Shown here piece after piece: positions 24,546 to 33,262 of a stretch of DNA of 64,000 nucleotides (positions are counted from its first letter, which is position 1; each line of letters begins with the position of its first letter). The stretch covers positions 2,790,001-2,854,000 of the forward strand of contig CP134604.1 in the NCBI GenBank assembly GCA_021555105.2, written 5' to 3'. The notes under the pieces were generated by a model. The model did not search any database and was not told the DNA's origin. It saw nothing but the letters and a program-made list of their open reading frames with translations. The position numbers and the translations under genes were made by a program. This DNA is from Thalassospiraceae bacterium LMO-JJ14 (lineage in GTDB: Bacteria > Pseudomonadota > Alphaproteobacteria > Rhodospirillales > Casp-alpha2).

Positions 24546-25750
24546 TGGGTGCGTTCCTTGAAGACGAACACCAAAAGCACCAGCCCGACGCAGACGATCC
24601 CCGCCGTCACCAGCCATGCGGCATCGAAGCCGCCCCAGTTGTCGACGACCCAGCCGAACATAACCGGTCCCAGCATACCGCCGATATGCACGCCGACCAT
24701 GTTGACGCCCATCGCCGAGCCGGCCAGGCGCGGCTCGACCGCTTCGACGACGATGGCCTGCGCCACCGGCGCGAAGGATGCGATGGTGATGCCGAGCGCA
24801 ACGGCAAGCCCGAGGCCCATGTAAAGGCCCGGCCCCGGCCCGACGAACGCCATCGCCGCCAGGAACACCGCCGACGCGCCGCAGATCCATGCCACCAGTT
24901 GCCCGCGCTTGCCGACGAAATATTTGTCCGACACCACGCCCCAGCCGATCCGCGCCGCCGCACTGGCCGTCTGCGCCAGCCCGATGGACAGACCGGCGAC
25001 TTCCTGCGACGCCTTGGCGACGGAGGTCAGAAACAGCGTCAGGAATCCGAAGAAGTTGGTCTGTCCGACATTCAACAGGCCGTTGAGGATCGCATAGACG
25101 TTGAAGTTCCAGTCCTTCAGCACGTCGCCCATGTTGGCGACGATGCTGCGGCGCTGATCGATCGGCAGCGGCACGTGATATCGCACCAGCACCAGACAAT
25201 AAATGCCGTTAAGCACCATCGCTGCGGCAACGCCCCACATGATCAACTGCCAGTTCACATACGCCGCCAGCGCGCCGTTGCCCGCCGCGATCACGCCGCC
25301 GATCGGCACGCCGACCTGTTTCAGGCCCATCGCCGTGCCGCGCCGTTCGCGCGGGAACCAGTCGAGCACGCCGCGCGCCGTCGACGGGTTGGTCATGCAA
25401 TACCCGAAGCCCATCAGGAACATCGCGCCGAGGCACTGCACATAGCCGTCGGCAATCGCCAGCGTCACGGCGGCAATCGCCATCAGGCAATGCGCGAACA
25501 CCAGCGTCCGCCCGACGCCGAAACGGTCGGTGATCGCGCCCGCCGGCATCGAGCCTGTCGCCTGCGCCGCGTAATAGGTGGAGACGAACGCGCCGAACTC
25601 GGCGGCGCTGAGATCGAGATCAGCAGAGATCACCGGCGCCATGGCCATGACCGAAACCACATTCATGGTCCCGACCACATGCGAGAAGATCAGTGCCGGC
25701 AGTCGGCCGAACCAGGGATTTCCGCCACCGTGCAAGGAGGTGTCGCTCAA
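24542..25750 (-). CDS. MFS transporter (1 of 2)
   Basis: A 402-residue major facilitator carrier, 12 spans, with GAITDRFGVGRTL in the 2-3 loop and RERRGTAMGLKQVGVPIGG in the middle; the second MFS protein has the matching TGTAMGMKQLGVPLGG, so the two are paralogues. It seems to start with TTG at 25750, sharing bases with the TGA of the phosphatase-like gene. No better start fits ahead of the first span. Two adjacent related carriers suggest either a split substrate range or uptake and export of related acids. Confidence 0.85.
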   Translation of the reverse strand: MSDTSLHGGGNPWFGRLPALIFSHVVGTMNVVSVMAMAPVISADLDLSAAEFGAFVSTYYAAQATGSMPAGAITDRFGVGRTLVFAHCLMAIAAVTLAIADGYVQCLGAMFLMGFGYCMTNPSTARGVLDWFPRERRGTAMGLKQVGVPIGGVIAAGNGALAAYVNWQLIMWGVAAAMVLNGIYCLVLVRYHVPLPIDQRRSIVANMGDVLKDWNFNVYAILNGLLNVGQTNFFGFLTLFLTSVAKASQEVAGLSIGLAQTASAAARIGWGVVSDKYFVGKRGQLVAWICGASAVFLAAMAFVGPGPGLYMGLGLAVALGITIASFAPVAQAIVVEAVEPRLAGSAMGVNMVGVHIGGMLGPVMFGWVVDNWGGFDAAWLVTAGIVCVGLVLLVFVFKERTQ

Positions 25751-26997
25751 GACTGCAACGCCCGCCCGTCCATGTCATCGGCTTCAAGACCCAGATGCCG
25801 CATCGCCGTCGGCGCGATATCGATGGCCGAGGTTTTCGCGTCGATCGCATTCCCGGCGGCGAACCCTGCCCCGGCGCAGATCAGGAACGGACTTTGCTCG
25901 TATTTGCCGAGCCCGCCGTGCTGGCCACAGCCGACATTGTTGGAGATTTTCAGATCGCCCTGAAACGCCGTGCCGCAACCGGGCAGACCGCCCGCACCCG
26001 GTGCTTCCGTCGCGGCGCCGACAACGACGATATCGATCCCGTCATCGGGGTCGAGTCCGAGCGCCGCCATCTCATCGCCGGCATAAACGGCGCCGATGCG
26101 GTCGTCCGCGCGCAGATGATCGACGAGGGCATCCCGGCGGTCCTTGGCATCTTCGGAAAGATAGATCGTTGCGCTCATGCCCTGCGGCGCAATGGCGACA
26201 TCGCCGGAGCCGGGCGCGTCCTTGAGGCCGGCCGCGATCAGGACGTCCTCCAGATCGACGATTTCCGAAATCGTCTCGTGCCCGTGATCGGACGCGACCA
26301 TGAACAGCACGTCGCCACGGTCGATTTCGGCGCGGATATTATCGAACACCCGTCCGGCCTGCGCATCGGCGGCGCGCACCACGTCGATATGCGCCGGCGA
26401 GCCGAGCGCCACGCCATGCTGCGTGTGATCCGGTTCGCACATCCACATCAAGGACAGCGCCGGTTTGCGATCATGCAGCACCTCGTCGATGAAGCGTTGC
26501 GTCAGTGCCGCATCCCCCGCCGCATCGTGACTTGTGCCGTGCGGCTCAAGGGTGACCCTGCCCGGCCCGAAACCGACATCGCGATGGATCATGTGACCAA
26601 AGCCGTCCGGGTCGAGAAACATCCCGGCCCCCGGCGAGGCATTGGCATAGATCACGGCGCCGCCTGCGTCCTTCACGCGCTCAGACATGGTCGGCACCTT
26701 GAGCGTGCGGCCCTTGGCGTCGAACATCAGGTCGCGGAAGGCCGGCGGGCCGACGGAATAGACTTTCAGCCCGTCGCCATGGTCGAGCGCGACGGCATTG
26801 CCCTGCAGCCCGTTGCGCGCGGGAAGGCACCCGGTGGCAATCGCCGCCGCCGTGGTCCGCGTCGTCGACGGGAAGACACCCGAATGCGCCGTGCAGTGCA
26901 CGCCCGCTTCGGCGATGCGCATCAGGTTCGGCGTGTATTCAGATCCGACCATGTCGGCTCGAAGCCCGTCGCAAATGACAATAACGACCCGTTTCAT
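25747..26997 (-). CDS. Alkaline phosphatase superfamily phosphodiesterase/phosphonate hydrolase-like enzyme
   Basis: A 416-residue cytoplasmic enzyme of the two-metal alkaline phosphatase superfamily, closest in look to nucleotide pyrophosphatase and phosphonoacetate hydrolase. Metal and catalytic features: CDGLRAD (D10), the nucleophile threonine within FPSTTRTT (around 45), WMCEPDHTQHG, ASDHGHE and the late histidine in GQHGGLGKYEQSP. There is no signal peptide. AGAGGAC precedes the ATG. It lies between an acyl-CoA ligase and two carriers with almost no spacing, so its substrate is probably an intermediate of that route, perhaps a phosphonate or phosphoester. The exact reaction is open. Confidence 0.8.
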   Translation of the reverse strand: MKRVVIVICDGLRADMVGSEYTPNLMRIAEAGVHCTAHSGVFPSTTRTTAAAIATGCLPARNGLQGNAVALDHGDGLKVYSVGPPAFRDLMFDAKGRTLKVPTMSERVKDAGGAVIYANASPGAGMFLDPDGFGHMIHRDVGFGPGRVTLEPHGTSHDAAGDAALTQRFIDEVLHDRKPALSLMWMCEPDHTQHGVALGSPAHIDVVRAADAQAGRVFDNIRAEIDRGDVLFMVASDHGHETISEIVDLEDVLIAAGLKDAPGSGDVAIAPQGMSATIYLSEDAKDRRDALVDHLRADDRIGAVYAGDEMAALGLDPDDGIDIVVVGAATEAPGAGGLPGCGTAFQGDLKISNNVGCGQHGGLGKYEQSPFLICAGAGFAAGNAIDAKTSAIDIAPTAMRHLGLEADDMDGRALQS

Positions 26998-27006
26998 TTT
27001 CGTCCT

Positions 27007-29061
27007 CTATTTCCCCTCGATCACCAGTCCGTCGACGGCGCAGACACCCGCACCTTCGGCACCGACAATCATCGGATTGATTTCCGCATCCAACGGCGGT
27101 TCGGCCAACGTGGCAAGCGAAGAGATTTTGACGATGGCGCCGGCCAATGCCGCCAGATCGCCTTTCGGCAGACTACGGTAGCCACGCATCGGCGCCAGCC
27201 CCTTGACCTCGGCGATCATGTCGCGGGCGGTGGCAAGGCTGACCGGCGCGGCGCGGATGGCGCTGTCGGCATAGACCTCGGCCAAAATGCCGCCCGGCGA
27301 CAGCACGACGACGGGGCCGACCTGCGGGTCGAGGCGGAAACCGACCAGCACTTCGCCGACGCCGGACACCATTTCCTCGACCAGAAAGCGGTCCAGCTTC
27401 AGGCCCGGTTTATGAGCCGCCACGTTGGCCCGGATATCGGCAATGGCCTCGGCCAGTTCGTCCGCGGAGGCGATGCCGAGCTTCACCGCCCCGGCTTCGG
27501 TCTTGTGCGGCAGGTCCGCCGACAATGCCTTGACCGCCAGCGGATAGGTCAATCCGTGCGCTTCGTTTCCATCGGCGATGACCGCGTGCGGCGCGACCGG
27601 AATACCGAGCGACGCGAATACAGCGAGAGACTCGGCTTCATCCTTCGAGACGGGTGAGCGCGCCCCGTCCGCCGTCTTGGCAACGGCACCTTCGCTCGGC
27701 ACCTGCCACTGGAAGAACGCGCGCATGGCATCGGCGCAGGCCTCAGGCGTGCGGAACGCGGCAATCCCCGCGTCCGCCAGCAATCGAAGCGACGCATCGG
27801 CCTGCGGCACCATGAAGGCCGAGACGGGTTTCGACGCCTTGGCCCCGACCTCGACGATCGGCGACACCGCCAGTTCCGGATGGAACTGCGCCGACGAACC
27901 GACCACGCAGACCACCGCGTCGCAGGCATCGCTTTCCAGCAACGCCGTCAACGCCGCGCCGTAAACACCGTCGCGGGTGCCGGCCATGGTCAGATCGATC
28001 AGCGGCCCGCGCCCGATTGTCAGATCGAAATCCTTGAGCCGTTCATGCACCGCGTCGGGTGCCGGTATGACGTCGAGACCGACCGCGCCCAAGCGGTCGA
28101 CAACCGTCGATGCGCCGCCGCCGGTCGTCGTCATCACGCCGACCCGTTTGCCACGGGGCGGCTTTTGGCCCCGCAGCAACGGCGGCATCTCGAACAGCGT
28201 TTCCAGCGTCTCGACACGAACGATCCCGTGCGCACGGAAAAATGCATCGACGGCCTTGTCCTCGCCCGCCAGCGCGCCGGAATGCGACAGTGCCACAGCC
28301 TGTCCCGCCTGCGAGCGGCCAAGCTTGTAGACGATCACCGGTTTCCCGGCATCGAAAGCGCGCCGGGCGGCACGCGCCAGCGTCGGCGCATCGCGCAGCG
28401 CTTCCAGAAACAGCAGGATGGCATCGGTTTCGGGATCGTCGACCAACACATCGACCAGTTCGCCGACACCGATATCGGCTTCGTTGCCAACCGACAGCAT
28501 GCGCGAAAAACCGATCCCCCGCGCCGCGCCGCGCGACAGCAAGGTGCCGAGAATGGTGCCCGACTGCGAGACAAGTCCCATGCGTCCGATGGGTACGTCG
28601 CCCATTTCCAGCACCGCGTTGACCGACAGCGTCAGATGGCTGGCCGGACAGATCACGCCCATACTGTTGGGGCCGAGCACACGCACCCCCGCTTCGGCGG
28701 CGACGCGCAGCAACTCGTCCTGCTTCGCCTGACCGGCGGGACCGGTTTCGGCAAAGCCGTCGGAATAGATCGTCGCCACCTTGACGCCGATCTCGCCGCA
28801 CTGGCGCACCGCATCGATGACGTGACCGGCAGGGACCATGATGAACGCCTGATCGCATGGGCCGTCGATGTCGCCGACACTTTTATAGGCGCTCAGACCC
28901 TGCACCTCGTCACGGCCCGGGTTGACCGGATAGATCGCCCCCGTGAAGCCGTGCGCGCCCAGATAACGCTGCGGGCGGCCGGTGTTTTTCTTTGGATCCG
29001 CCGACGCGCCGACAAGGGCCACGCCGCGCGGCGTCAACAAAGCTTCGACAAGGCCGCTCAT
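27007..29061 (-). CDS. Acyl-CoA synthetase, ADP-forming (fused CoA-binding and ATP-grasp subunits)
   Basis: A 684-residue fusion of both subunits of ADP-forming acetate-CoA ligase. The N-terminal CoA-binding domain has VALVGASADPKKNTGRP, followed by succinyl-CoA-ligase-like domains with the phosphohistidine segment ALSHSGALAGED near residue 265. An ATP-grasp domain forms the C-terminal third (LTYPLAVKALSADLPHKTEAGAVKLGI; end motif DAEINPMIV). It interconverts an acyl-CoA with its acid while making or using ATP. Its ATG overlaps the stop of the acyl-CoA dehydrogenase gene by 4 nt, so it presumably acts on the acid that the dehydrogenase oxidises as CoA ester. Confidence 0.9.
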   Translation of the reverse strand: MSGLVEALLTPRGVALVGASADPKKNTGRPQRYLGAHGFTGAIYPVNPGRDEVQGLSAYKSVGDIDGPCDQAFIMVPAGHVIDAVRQCGEIGVKVATIYSDGFAETGPAGQAKQDELLRVAAEAGVRVLGPNSMGVICPASHLTLSVNAVLEMGDVPIGRMGLVSQSGTILGTLLSRGAARGIGFSRMLSVGNEADIGVGELVDVLVDDPETDAILLFLEALRDAPTLARAARRAFDAGKPVIVYKLGRSQAGQAVALSHSGALAGEDKAVDAFFRAHGIVRVETLETLFEMPPLLRGQKPPRGKRVGVMTTTGGGASTVVDRLGAVGLDVIPAPDAVHERLKDFDLTIGRGPLIDLTMAGTRDGVYGAALTALLESDACDAVVCVVGSSAQFHPELAVSPIVEVGAKASKPVSAFMVPQADASLRLLADAGIAAFRTPEACADAMRAFFQWQVPSEGAVAKTADGARSPVSKDEAESLAVFASLGIPVAPHAVIADGNEAHGLTYPLAVKALSADLPHKTEAGAVKLGIASADELAEAIADIRANVAAHKPGLKLDRFLVEEMVSGVGEVLVGFRLDPQVGPVVVLSPGGILAEVYADSAIRAAPVSLATARDMIAEVKGLAPMRGYRSLPKGDLAALAGAIVKISSLATLAEPPLDAEINPMIVGAEGAGVCAVDGLVIEGK

Positions 29062-30230
29062 GACGCTTGCTTGTCGGTCTTCGGCGGGCGCTGCGAAAAG
29101 CGGCGTTCGAAGATGCCTTCGGCGATGCGGTTCATCATCACCTCCGACGAGCCGCCGGCGATCATCCAGCCGCGCGTGCGGCGGAAACAGTATTCGATCA
29201 GGCAGTCCTGCGAATATCCGGCTGCCCCCATGATCTGCATTGCTTCGCTCGAAACCTCATGACCGGCCCGGTTACAGGCCAGCTTGGCAAGCGCCGTATC
29301 GTCCGCGGACGGAAAGCCCTGATCGGCCTTTGTCGCGGCGCGCATTAACAGCAACTGCGCCGATTCAAGCTTCAGTTTCATCTCTGCGAATTTCCACTGC
29401 AGCCCCTGAAACTCGCACAGTGGACGCCCGAACTGGTGCCGTTCCATGGCGTGTTTGCGGGCCATCTCATAGGCAAAACGGCCCAGCGCCACGGCACGTG
29501 ACGAATTGCCCAGCCGCTCGACGTTGAATCCGGCGATCTGGCGTTTGAAGCCGCCTTCGCGCAGCAGGATGTTCTCCGGCGGAATGTAGGCATTCTCGAA
29601 ATAGATCTGACACCATTCCTCGCCGCCCAGATACATCACCGGCTGGCCGCGTGTGACGCCTTCGGTGTCGGGTTCGACCAGCACCGATCCGATCCCGTTA
29701 ACACCGGGGCCATAGCGGCAATAGACCAAAAACAGATCGGCTTCCGGGCTGTGCGTCGAAAAGACCTTGGTGCCGTTCAGATGCACACCGTCATCGCCGG
29801 CTGGCGTCGCCGTGGTCTTGAGATCGGTCAGGGCCGAGCCGGCTTCGGGTTCCGACATGGCCACGGAGATGACCTTTTCACCGGCCAGGATCGGTCTCAG
29901 ATAACGCGCTTTCTGGTCATCCGTGCCATACTCGGCGAGCACGCGCACGGCACCGAAATTGCCGGCCTGTACGACGTCAGCGCTTCTTGGGCAGTGCTTG
30001 GCAATGGTCTGGATGGCGATCACCGCATCGGTCAGCGAGCCGCCCTGGCCGCCGTCCTCTTCACGCATGGTGATACCGAGCAGCCCCTGTTCGGACATCA
30101 TCTTCGCGACATCCTTGGGGAAGCCCCTGGCATGCGCGCGCGCCAGTGCATCGGCGGCAAGGTGGCGCTCAGCAAAGCCGTCAACGGCGTCCATGAACAT
30201 CCGTTGTTCTTCTGATAGTTCAAAATCCAT
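29058..30230 (-). CDS. Acyl-CoA dehydrogenase
   Basis: A 390-residue FAD flavoprotein of normal length. It starts MDFELSEEQRMFMDAV, has the FAD/substrate segment VAMSEPEAGSALTDLKTTA, and ends with the EAMQIMGAAGYSQDCLIEYCFRRTRGWMIAGGSSEV block in which MNRIA follows. The start at 30230 has a near-ideal GGAGGAAATA in front; a longer frame adds 41 residues of no family character. It introduces a double bond next to the thioester and passes electrons to ETF. First gene of the leftward operon 23256-30230 and divergent from hemA. Confidence 0.9.
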   Translation of the reverse strand: MDFELSEEQRMFMDAVDGFAERHLAADALARAHARGFPKDVAKMMSEQGLLGITMREEDGGQGGSLTDAVIAIQTIAKHCPRSADVVQAGNFGAVRVLAEYGTDDQKARYLRPILAGEKVISVAMSEPEAGSALTDLKTTATPAGDDGVHLNGTKVFSTHSPEADLFLVYCRYGPGVNGIGSVLVEPDTEGVTRGQPVMYLGGEEWCQIYFENAYIPPENILLREGGFKRQIAGFNVERLGNSSRAVALGRFAYEMARKHAMERHQFGRPLCEFQGLQWKFAEMKLKLESAQLLLMRAATKADQGFPSADDTALAKLACNRAGHEVSSEAMQIMGAAGYSQDCLIEYCFRRTRGWMIAGGSSEVMMNRIAEGIFERRFSQRPPKTDKQAS

Positions 30231-30339
30231 TATTTCCTCCGTGTGGGACGATGAGATTACATCCGTCCCCACGAAATTCAACGCACCGTATGAAGGTTTC
30301 ACGTACTTGTCGCGGTTACACACGACGACTAAAGTGCCT

Positions 30340-30352
30340 TTGACATATGTCA
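30340..30352. promoter_or_regulatory. Perfect 12-bp palindrome in the acyl-CoA dehydrogenase/hemA divergent promoter region
   Basis: TGACATATGTCA at 30341-30352 is perfectly symmetrical, and its left half with the preceding T reads TTGACA, a consensus -35 box, pointing toward hemA. No good -10 box follows at 16-18 bp. It may be an operator for one or both genes. Confidence 0.45.
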
Positions 30353-30422
30353 TGGCATTTTGGCCTTTGATGGCCGATATTCCGTTGCAAATATTACACG
30401 AAAAAGGCTGGAGATATTACTG

Positions 30423-31634
30423 ATGGACTACGAGCAGCGTTTCCGTGCCGTCGTCGACGATGTTCGCAAAGATGGACGCTACCGGGTTTTCGCCGACCTG
30501 AAGCGCGAAGCCGGAAACTTTCCGCACGCCGTCAATTACCGTGACGGGACGGAACATCCGGTCGTCATCTGGTGCTCCAACGATTACCTTGGCATGGGGC
30601 AGAACCCGGCCGCCATCGATGCCGCCGGCACGGCCGCCAGAACCTATGGCGTAGGCTCGGGCGGGACTCGGAATATCTCCGGTACCACGCATCTACTGGT
30701 CGAGTTGGAAAACGAACTGGCCGGCCTGCACAACAAGGAAGCGGCCCTGCTGTTCACGTCCGGGTTCGTATCAAACGACGCGACCATATCCGGGGTCGCT
30801 AAAATGCTGCCGGGCTGCATCATTTTTTCGGATGCCATGAATCACGCCTCGATGATCGACGGTGTCCGCCATTCGGGTGCGGAAAAGCGGGTTTTCCGGC
30901 ATAACGATCTGGCGCATCTGGAAGAACTTCTGGCCGCAGCCCCGATGGGCGCGCCGAAGCTGATCGTCTTCGAAAGCGTGTATTCCATGGATGGCGACGT
31001 TTCGCCGATCGGCAAGATTTGCGATCTCGCCGAAACTTATGGGGCGATGACATATCTCGACGAGGTGCACGCGGTCGGTCTTTACGGCGAAACCGGCGGC
31101 GGCATTTCGGAGCGCGACGGCGTTGCTGAGCGCGTCGATATCATCGAAGGCACCCTGGCCAAGGCGTTCGGCACCATGGGCGGTTATGTGACCGGCTCGG
31201 CGACTTTGATCGATGCGATCCGGCTCACCGCCAGCGGTTTCATCTTCACCACCACCATCGCGCCGCCGGTCGCCGCCGCGGCCCTGACCAACGTCCGCCA
31301 TGTACGCGCCCACAACGACCTCAGGGTCCGTCATCAGGAACGCGCCGCCAATCTGAAGCAACGCCTCATCAAGGCCGGGCTGCCGGTCATGCCGTCGGAC
31401 ACGCATATCGTGCCGCTGTTCGTCGGTGACCCGGTGCTGTGCAAGGAAGCGACCGACATCCTGCTTGAGGATCACGGCATCTACATTCAACCGATCAACT
31501 ACCCGACGGTCCCCAAGGGGACGGAGCGGCTGCGCATCACACCGACACCGCTGCACAACGATCAGTTGATGGACCAGTTGGTCACGGCTCTCGGTGCTGT
31601 ATGGAAGCGCCTGCGGCTGGAAATCGCCGCCTGA
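30423..31634 (+). CDS. hemA: 5-aminolevulinate synthase
   Basis: A 403-residue PLP enzyme that joins glycine and succinyl-CoA to make 5-aminolevulinate, the first committed step of heme synthesis in Alphaproteobacteria. It follows the known alphaproteobacterial proteins closely: [81 protein letters not shown], the PLP lysine in [13 protein letters not shown] (K247) and [26 protein letters not shown] 30423 follows GGAGAT. An enoyl-CoA hydratase follows after 26 bp. The setting is catabolic and not a heme cluster, so this could be an extra copy. Confidence 0.93.
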   Translation: MDYEQRFRAVVDDVRKDGRYRVFADLKREAGNFPHAVNYRDGTEHPVVIWCSNDYLGMGQNPAAIDAAGTAARTYGVGSGGTRNISGTTHLLVELENELAGLHNKEAALLFTSGFVSNDATISGVAKMLPGCIIFSDAMNHASMIDGVRHSGAEKRVFRHNDLAHLEELLAAAPMGAPKLIVFESVYSMDGDVSPIGKICDLAETYGAMTYLDEVHAVGLYGETGGGISERDGVAERVDIIEGTLAKAFGTMGGYVTGSATLIDAIRLTASGFIFTTTIAPPVAAAALTNVRHVRAHNDLRVRHQERAANLKQRLIKAGLPVMPSDTHIVPLFVGDPVLCKEATDILLEDHGIYIQPINYPTVPKGTERLRITPTPLHNDQLMDQLVTALGAVWKRLRLEIAA

Positions 31635-31660
31635 CCGAGACTATGACTTTGGAGACCGCC

Positions 31661-32467
31661 GTGACGCAGGTTGAAAGTATTCATTTCGAGACTCTCGATA
31701 TTTTCCGTTCCGCCGATCACGTGCTGGTCGTGACCCTGAACCGTCCCGAGGTGCGCAACGCCTTCAACACGCAAATGGGCGCAGAGCTTCTGGCGCTTTG
31801 GAGTGCGCTTTACGTCGACCCCGGTCAGTGCCGCGCCATCGTCCTGACCGGCGGCGGCGACAAGGCGTTCTGTGCCGGCGCCGACCTCAAGGAACGTAAC
31901 GGCATGAGCGACGACGCCTGGCGCCAGCAGCATGCCCTGTTCGAACAAATGATCCGCGCCATGATGGATTGCCCGGTCCCGATCATCGGGGCCATCAACG
32001 GCGCGGCCTATGCCGGCGGGCTCGAAGTCGCACTGAATGCCGACTTCCTTTATGCAGTGCCGCACGCGCGCTTTGCCTTCACCGAAGTCACCATCGGCAT
32101 CATGCCCGGTGCCTCCGGGACACAGCACCTGCCCCGCGCCATCGGCGTACGCCGCGCCAAGGAAGTGATCCTGACGGGCAGGCCGTTCGGCGCCGAGCAG
32201 GCGCTGGAGTGGGGGCTGGTCAACCGGCTCTGCGAACCGCAAAAACTCATGGACGAAGCTCTGGAAACCGCCGCCGCGATCGCCGCCAACGCGCCGATCG
32301 CGATCCGCCAGGCCAACAAGGCGATGCAGGCCTCGCAATCGACGGACCTGAAGACCGGTTATGACGTCGAAATCGCGTGCTATCAGAAGGTCATCGATAC
32401 CGAGGACCGGCTGGAAGGCGTTCTCGCCTTCAACGAAAAACGCAAACCCGCCTTCAAGGGGAAATAA
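31661..32467 (+). CDS. Enoyl-CoA hydratase
   Basis: A 268-residue crotonase. Unlike the one at 5723, both hydratase glutamates are kept: GGLEVALNAD and FTEVTIGIMPG. The oxyanion-hole segment CAGADLKER and a C-terminal KPAFKGK tail are also normal. It should hydrate a 2-enoyl-CoA. I placed the start at GTG 31661, which has TTGGAG 6 nt upstream; an ATG at 31643 in the same frame has no SD and would add six residues. It lies between hemA and an ABM gene. It could supply the hydratase step for the divergent acyl-CoA dehydrogenase operon. Confidence 0.9.
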   Translation: MTQVESIHFETLDIFRSADHVLVVTLNRPEVRNAFNTQMGAELLALWSALYVDPGQCRAIVLTGGGDKAFCAGADLKERNGMSDDAWRQQHALFEQMIRAMMDCPVPIIGAINGAAYAGGLEVALNADFLYAVPHARFAFTEVTIGIMPGASGTQHLPRAIGVRRAKEVILTGRPFGAEQALEWGLVNRLCEPQKLMDEALETAAAIAANAPIAIRQANKAMQASQSTDLKTGYDVEIACYQKVIDTEDRLEGVLAFNEKRKPAFKGK

Positions 32468-32469
32468 CG

Positions 32470-32790
32470 ATGCTCGCCGTCATCTTCGAAGTTTGGCCCG
32501 CCAAAGGTCACGCAGACGATTATTTCGGCCTCGCCATGTCCCTCAAATCCGAGCTTGAAAAGGCCGACGGTTTTATCTCCGTCGAGCGCTTCGAAAGCGT
32601 CACCGCGCCCGGCAAGTTTCTGTCGCTATCGTTCTGGCGCGACGAGGATGCGGTCAAAGCCTGGTATACGCACGCAGGCCACGGCAATGCCCAGCAGCAG
32701 GGCCGCGACGGCATCTTCCGCGATTACCGCATTCGCGTGGCGAGCGTGATCCGCGATTACGACATGGCTGCAGGCCGCCCTGAAGTTTAA
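32470..32790 (+). CDS. ABM-domain (antibiotic biosynthesis monooxygenase-like) protein
   Basis: A 106-residue ABM-family protein, 2 bp after the hydratase gene and in its operon. It starts LAVIFEVWPAKGHADDYFGLA, then GFISVERFESVTAPGKFLSLSFWRDEDAVKAWY and ends IFRDYRIRVASVIRDYDM. These small ferredoxin-like proteins form dimers; some oxidise or cleave quinols or heme. No catalytic histidine pattern is definite. A role as heme-degrading monooxygenase next to hemA is tempting, but the sequence does not show it. Confidence 0.8.
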   Translation: MLAVIFEVWPAKGHADDYFGLAMSLKSELEKADGFISVERFESVTAPGKFLSLSFWRDEDAVKAWYTHAGHGNAQQQGRDGIFRDYRIRVASVIRDYDMAAGRPEV

Positions 32791-32812
32791 CCCCTTAGCG
32801 CTTTATCCGCCG

Positions 32813-33262
32813 TCACATGTCAAGATTATAGCGGTCGTCGAACAGATACGTCTGGGTTTTGGCGAGCAGGCTCCGCGACTCCCGGTTAACGACGGCATAC
32901 AGATCGCGGATCGAGACGATGCCGAGCGGCTTTCCGTCCCCGCCGACAACCGGCAGATGCCGGAAATTGCGCAGCTCCATCAATTCCAGCGCGGCAAACG
33001 CGGAATCGTCCGGTGACAGGGTCTCGACGTCCCGGGTCATGATGTCGCCGGCCGTGGTCTTTTCCGCATCGACTCCTTCGACGGCAAAGCGGCGGGTGAA
33101 ATCGCGCTCCGTGACGATACCGATCAGCTTCCCCGCCTCATCGAGCACAAGGATCGACGAAACCTGACGCTGTACCATGGCTTTTGCCACATGGCGGGCA
33201 TTGTCTTCGGGCCGGGCGACGAGAAGATTCTGATCGTGAATGACATCGGGCATTATTTTCAT
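32813..33262 (-). CDS. CBS-domain pair protein
   Basis: A 149-residue protein formed by two CBS motifs: the first around residues 20-75 (ILVLDEAGKLIGIVTERDFTR), the second around 82-138 (HLPVVGGDGKPLGIVSIRDLY). CBS pairs bind adenine nucleotides and act as sensors of energy state. The start overlaps the kinase stop by 4 nt, so it is made with the hybrid histidine kinase. It may tune that kinase; this is inference. Confidence 0.88.
   Translation of the reverse strand: MKIMPDVIHDQNLLVARPEDNARHVAKAMVQRQVSSILVLDEAGKLIGIVTERDFTRRFAVEGVDAEKTTAGDIMTRDVETLSPDDSAFAALELMELRNFRHLPVVGGDGKPLGIVSIRDLYAVVNRESRSLLAKTQTYLFDDRYNLDM

Noticed and set aside
23256-25199. Continuous 647-codon frame suggesting a fusion with the upstream MFS gene
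   Set aside because: The upstream part is an out-of-frame shadow of the first MFS gene; a GTG overlapping its stop gives a normal-length carrier.
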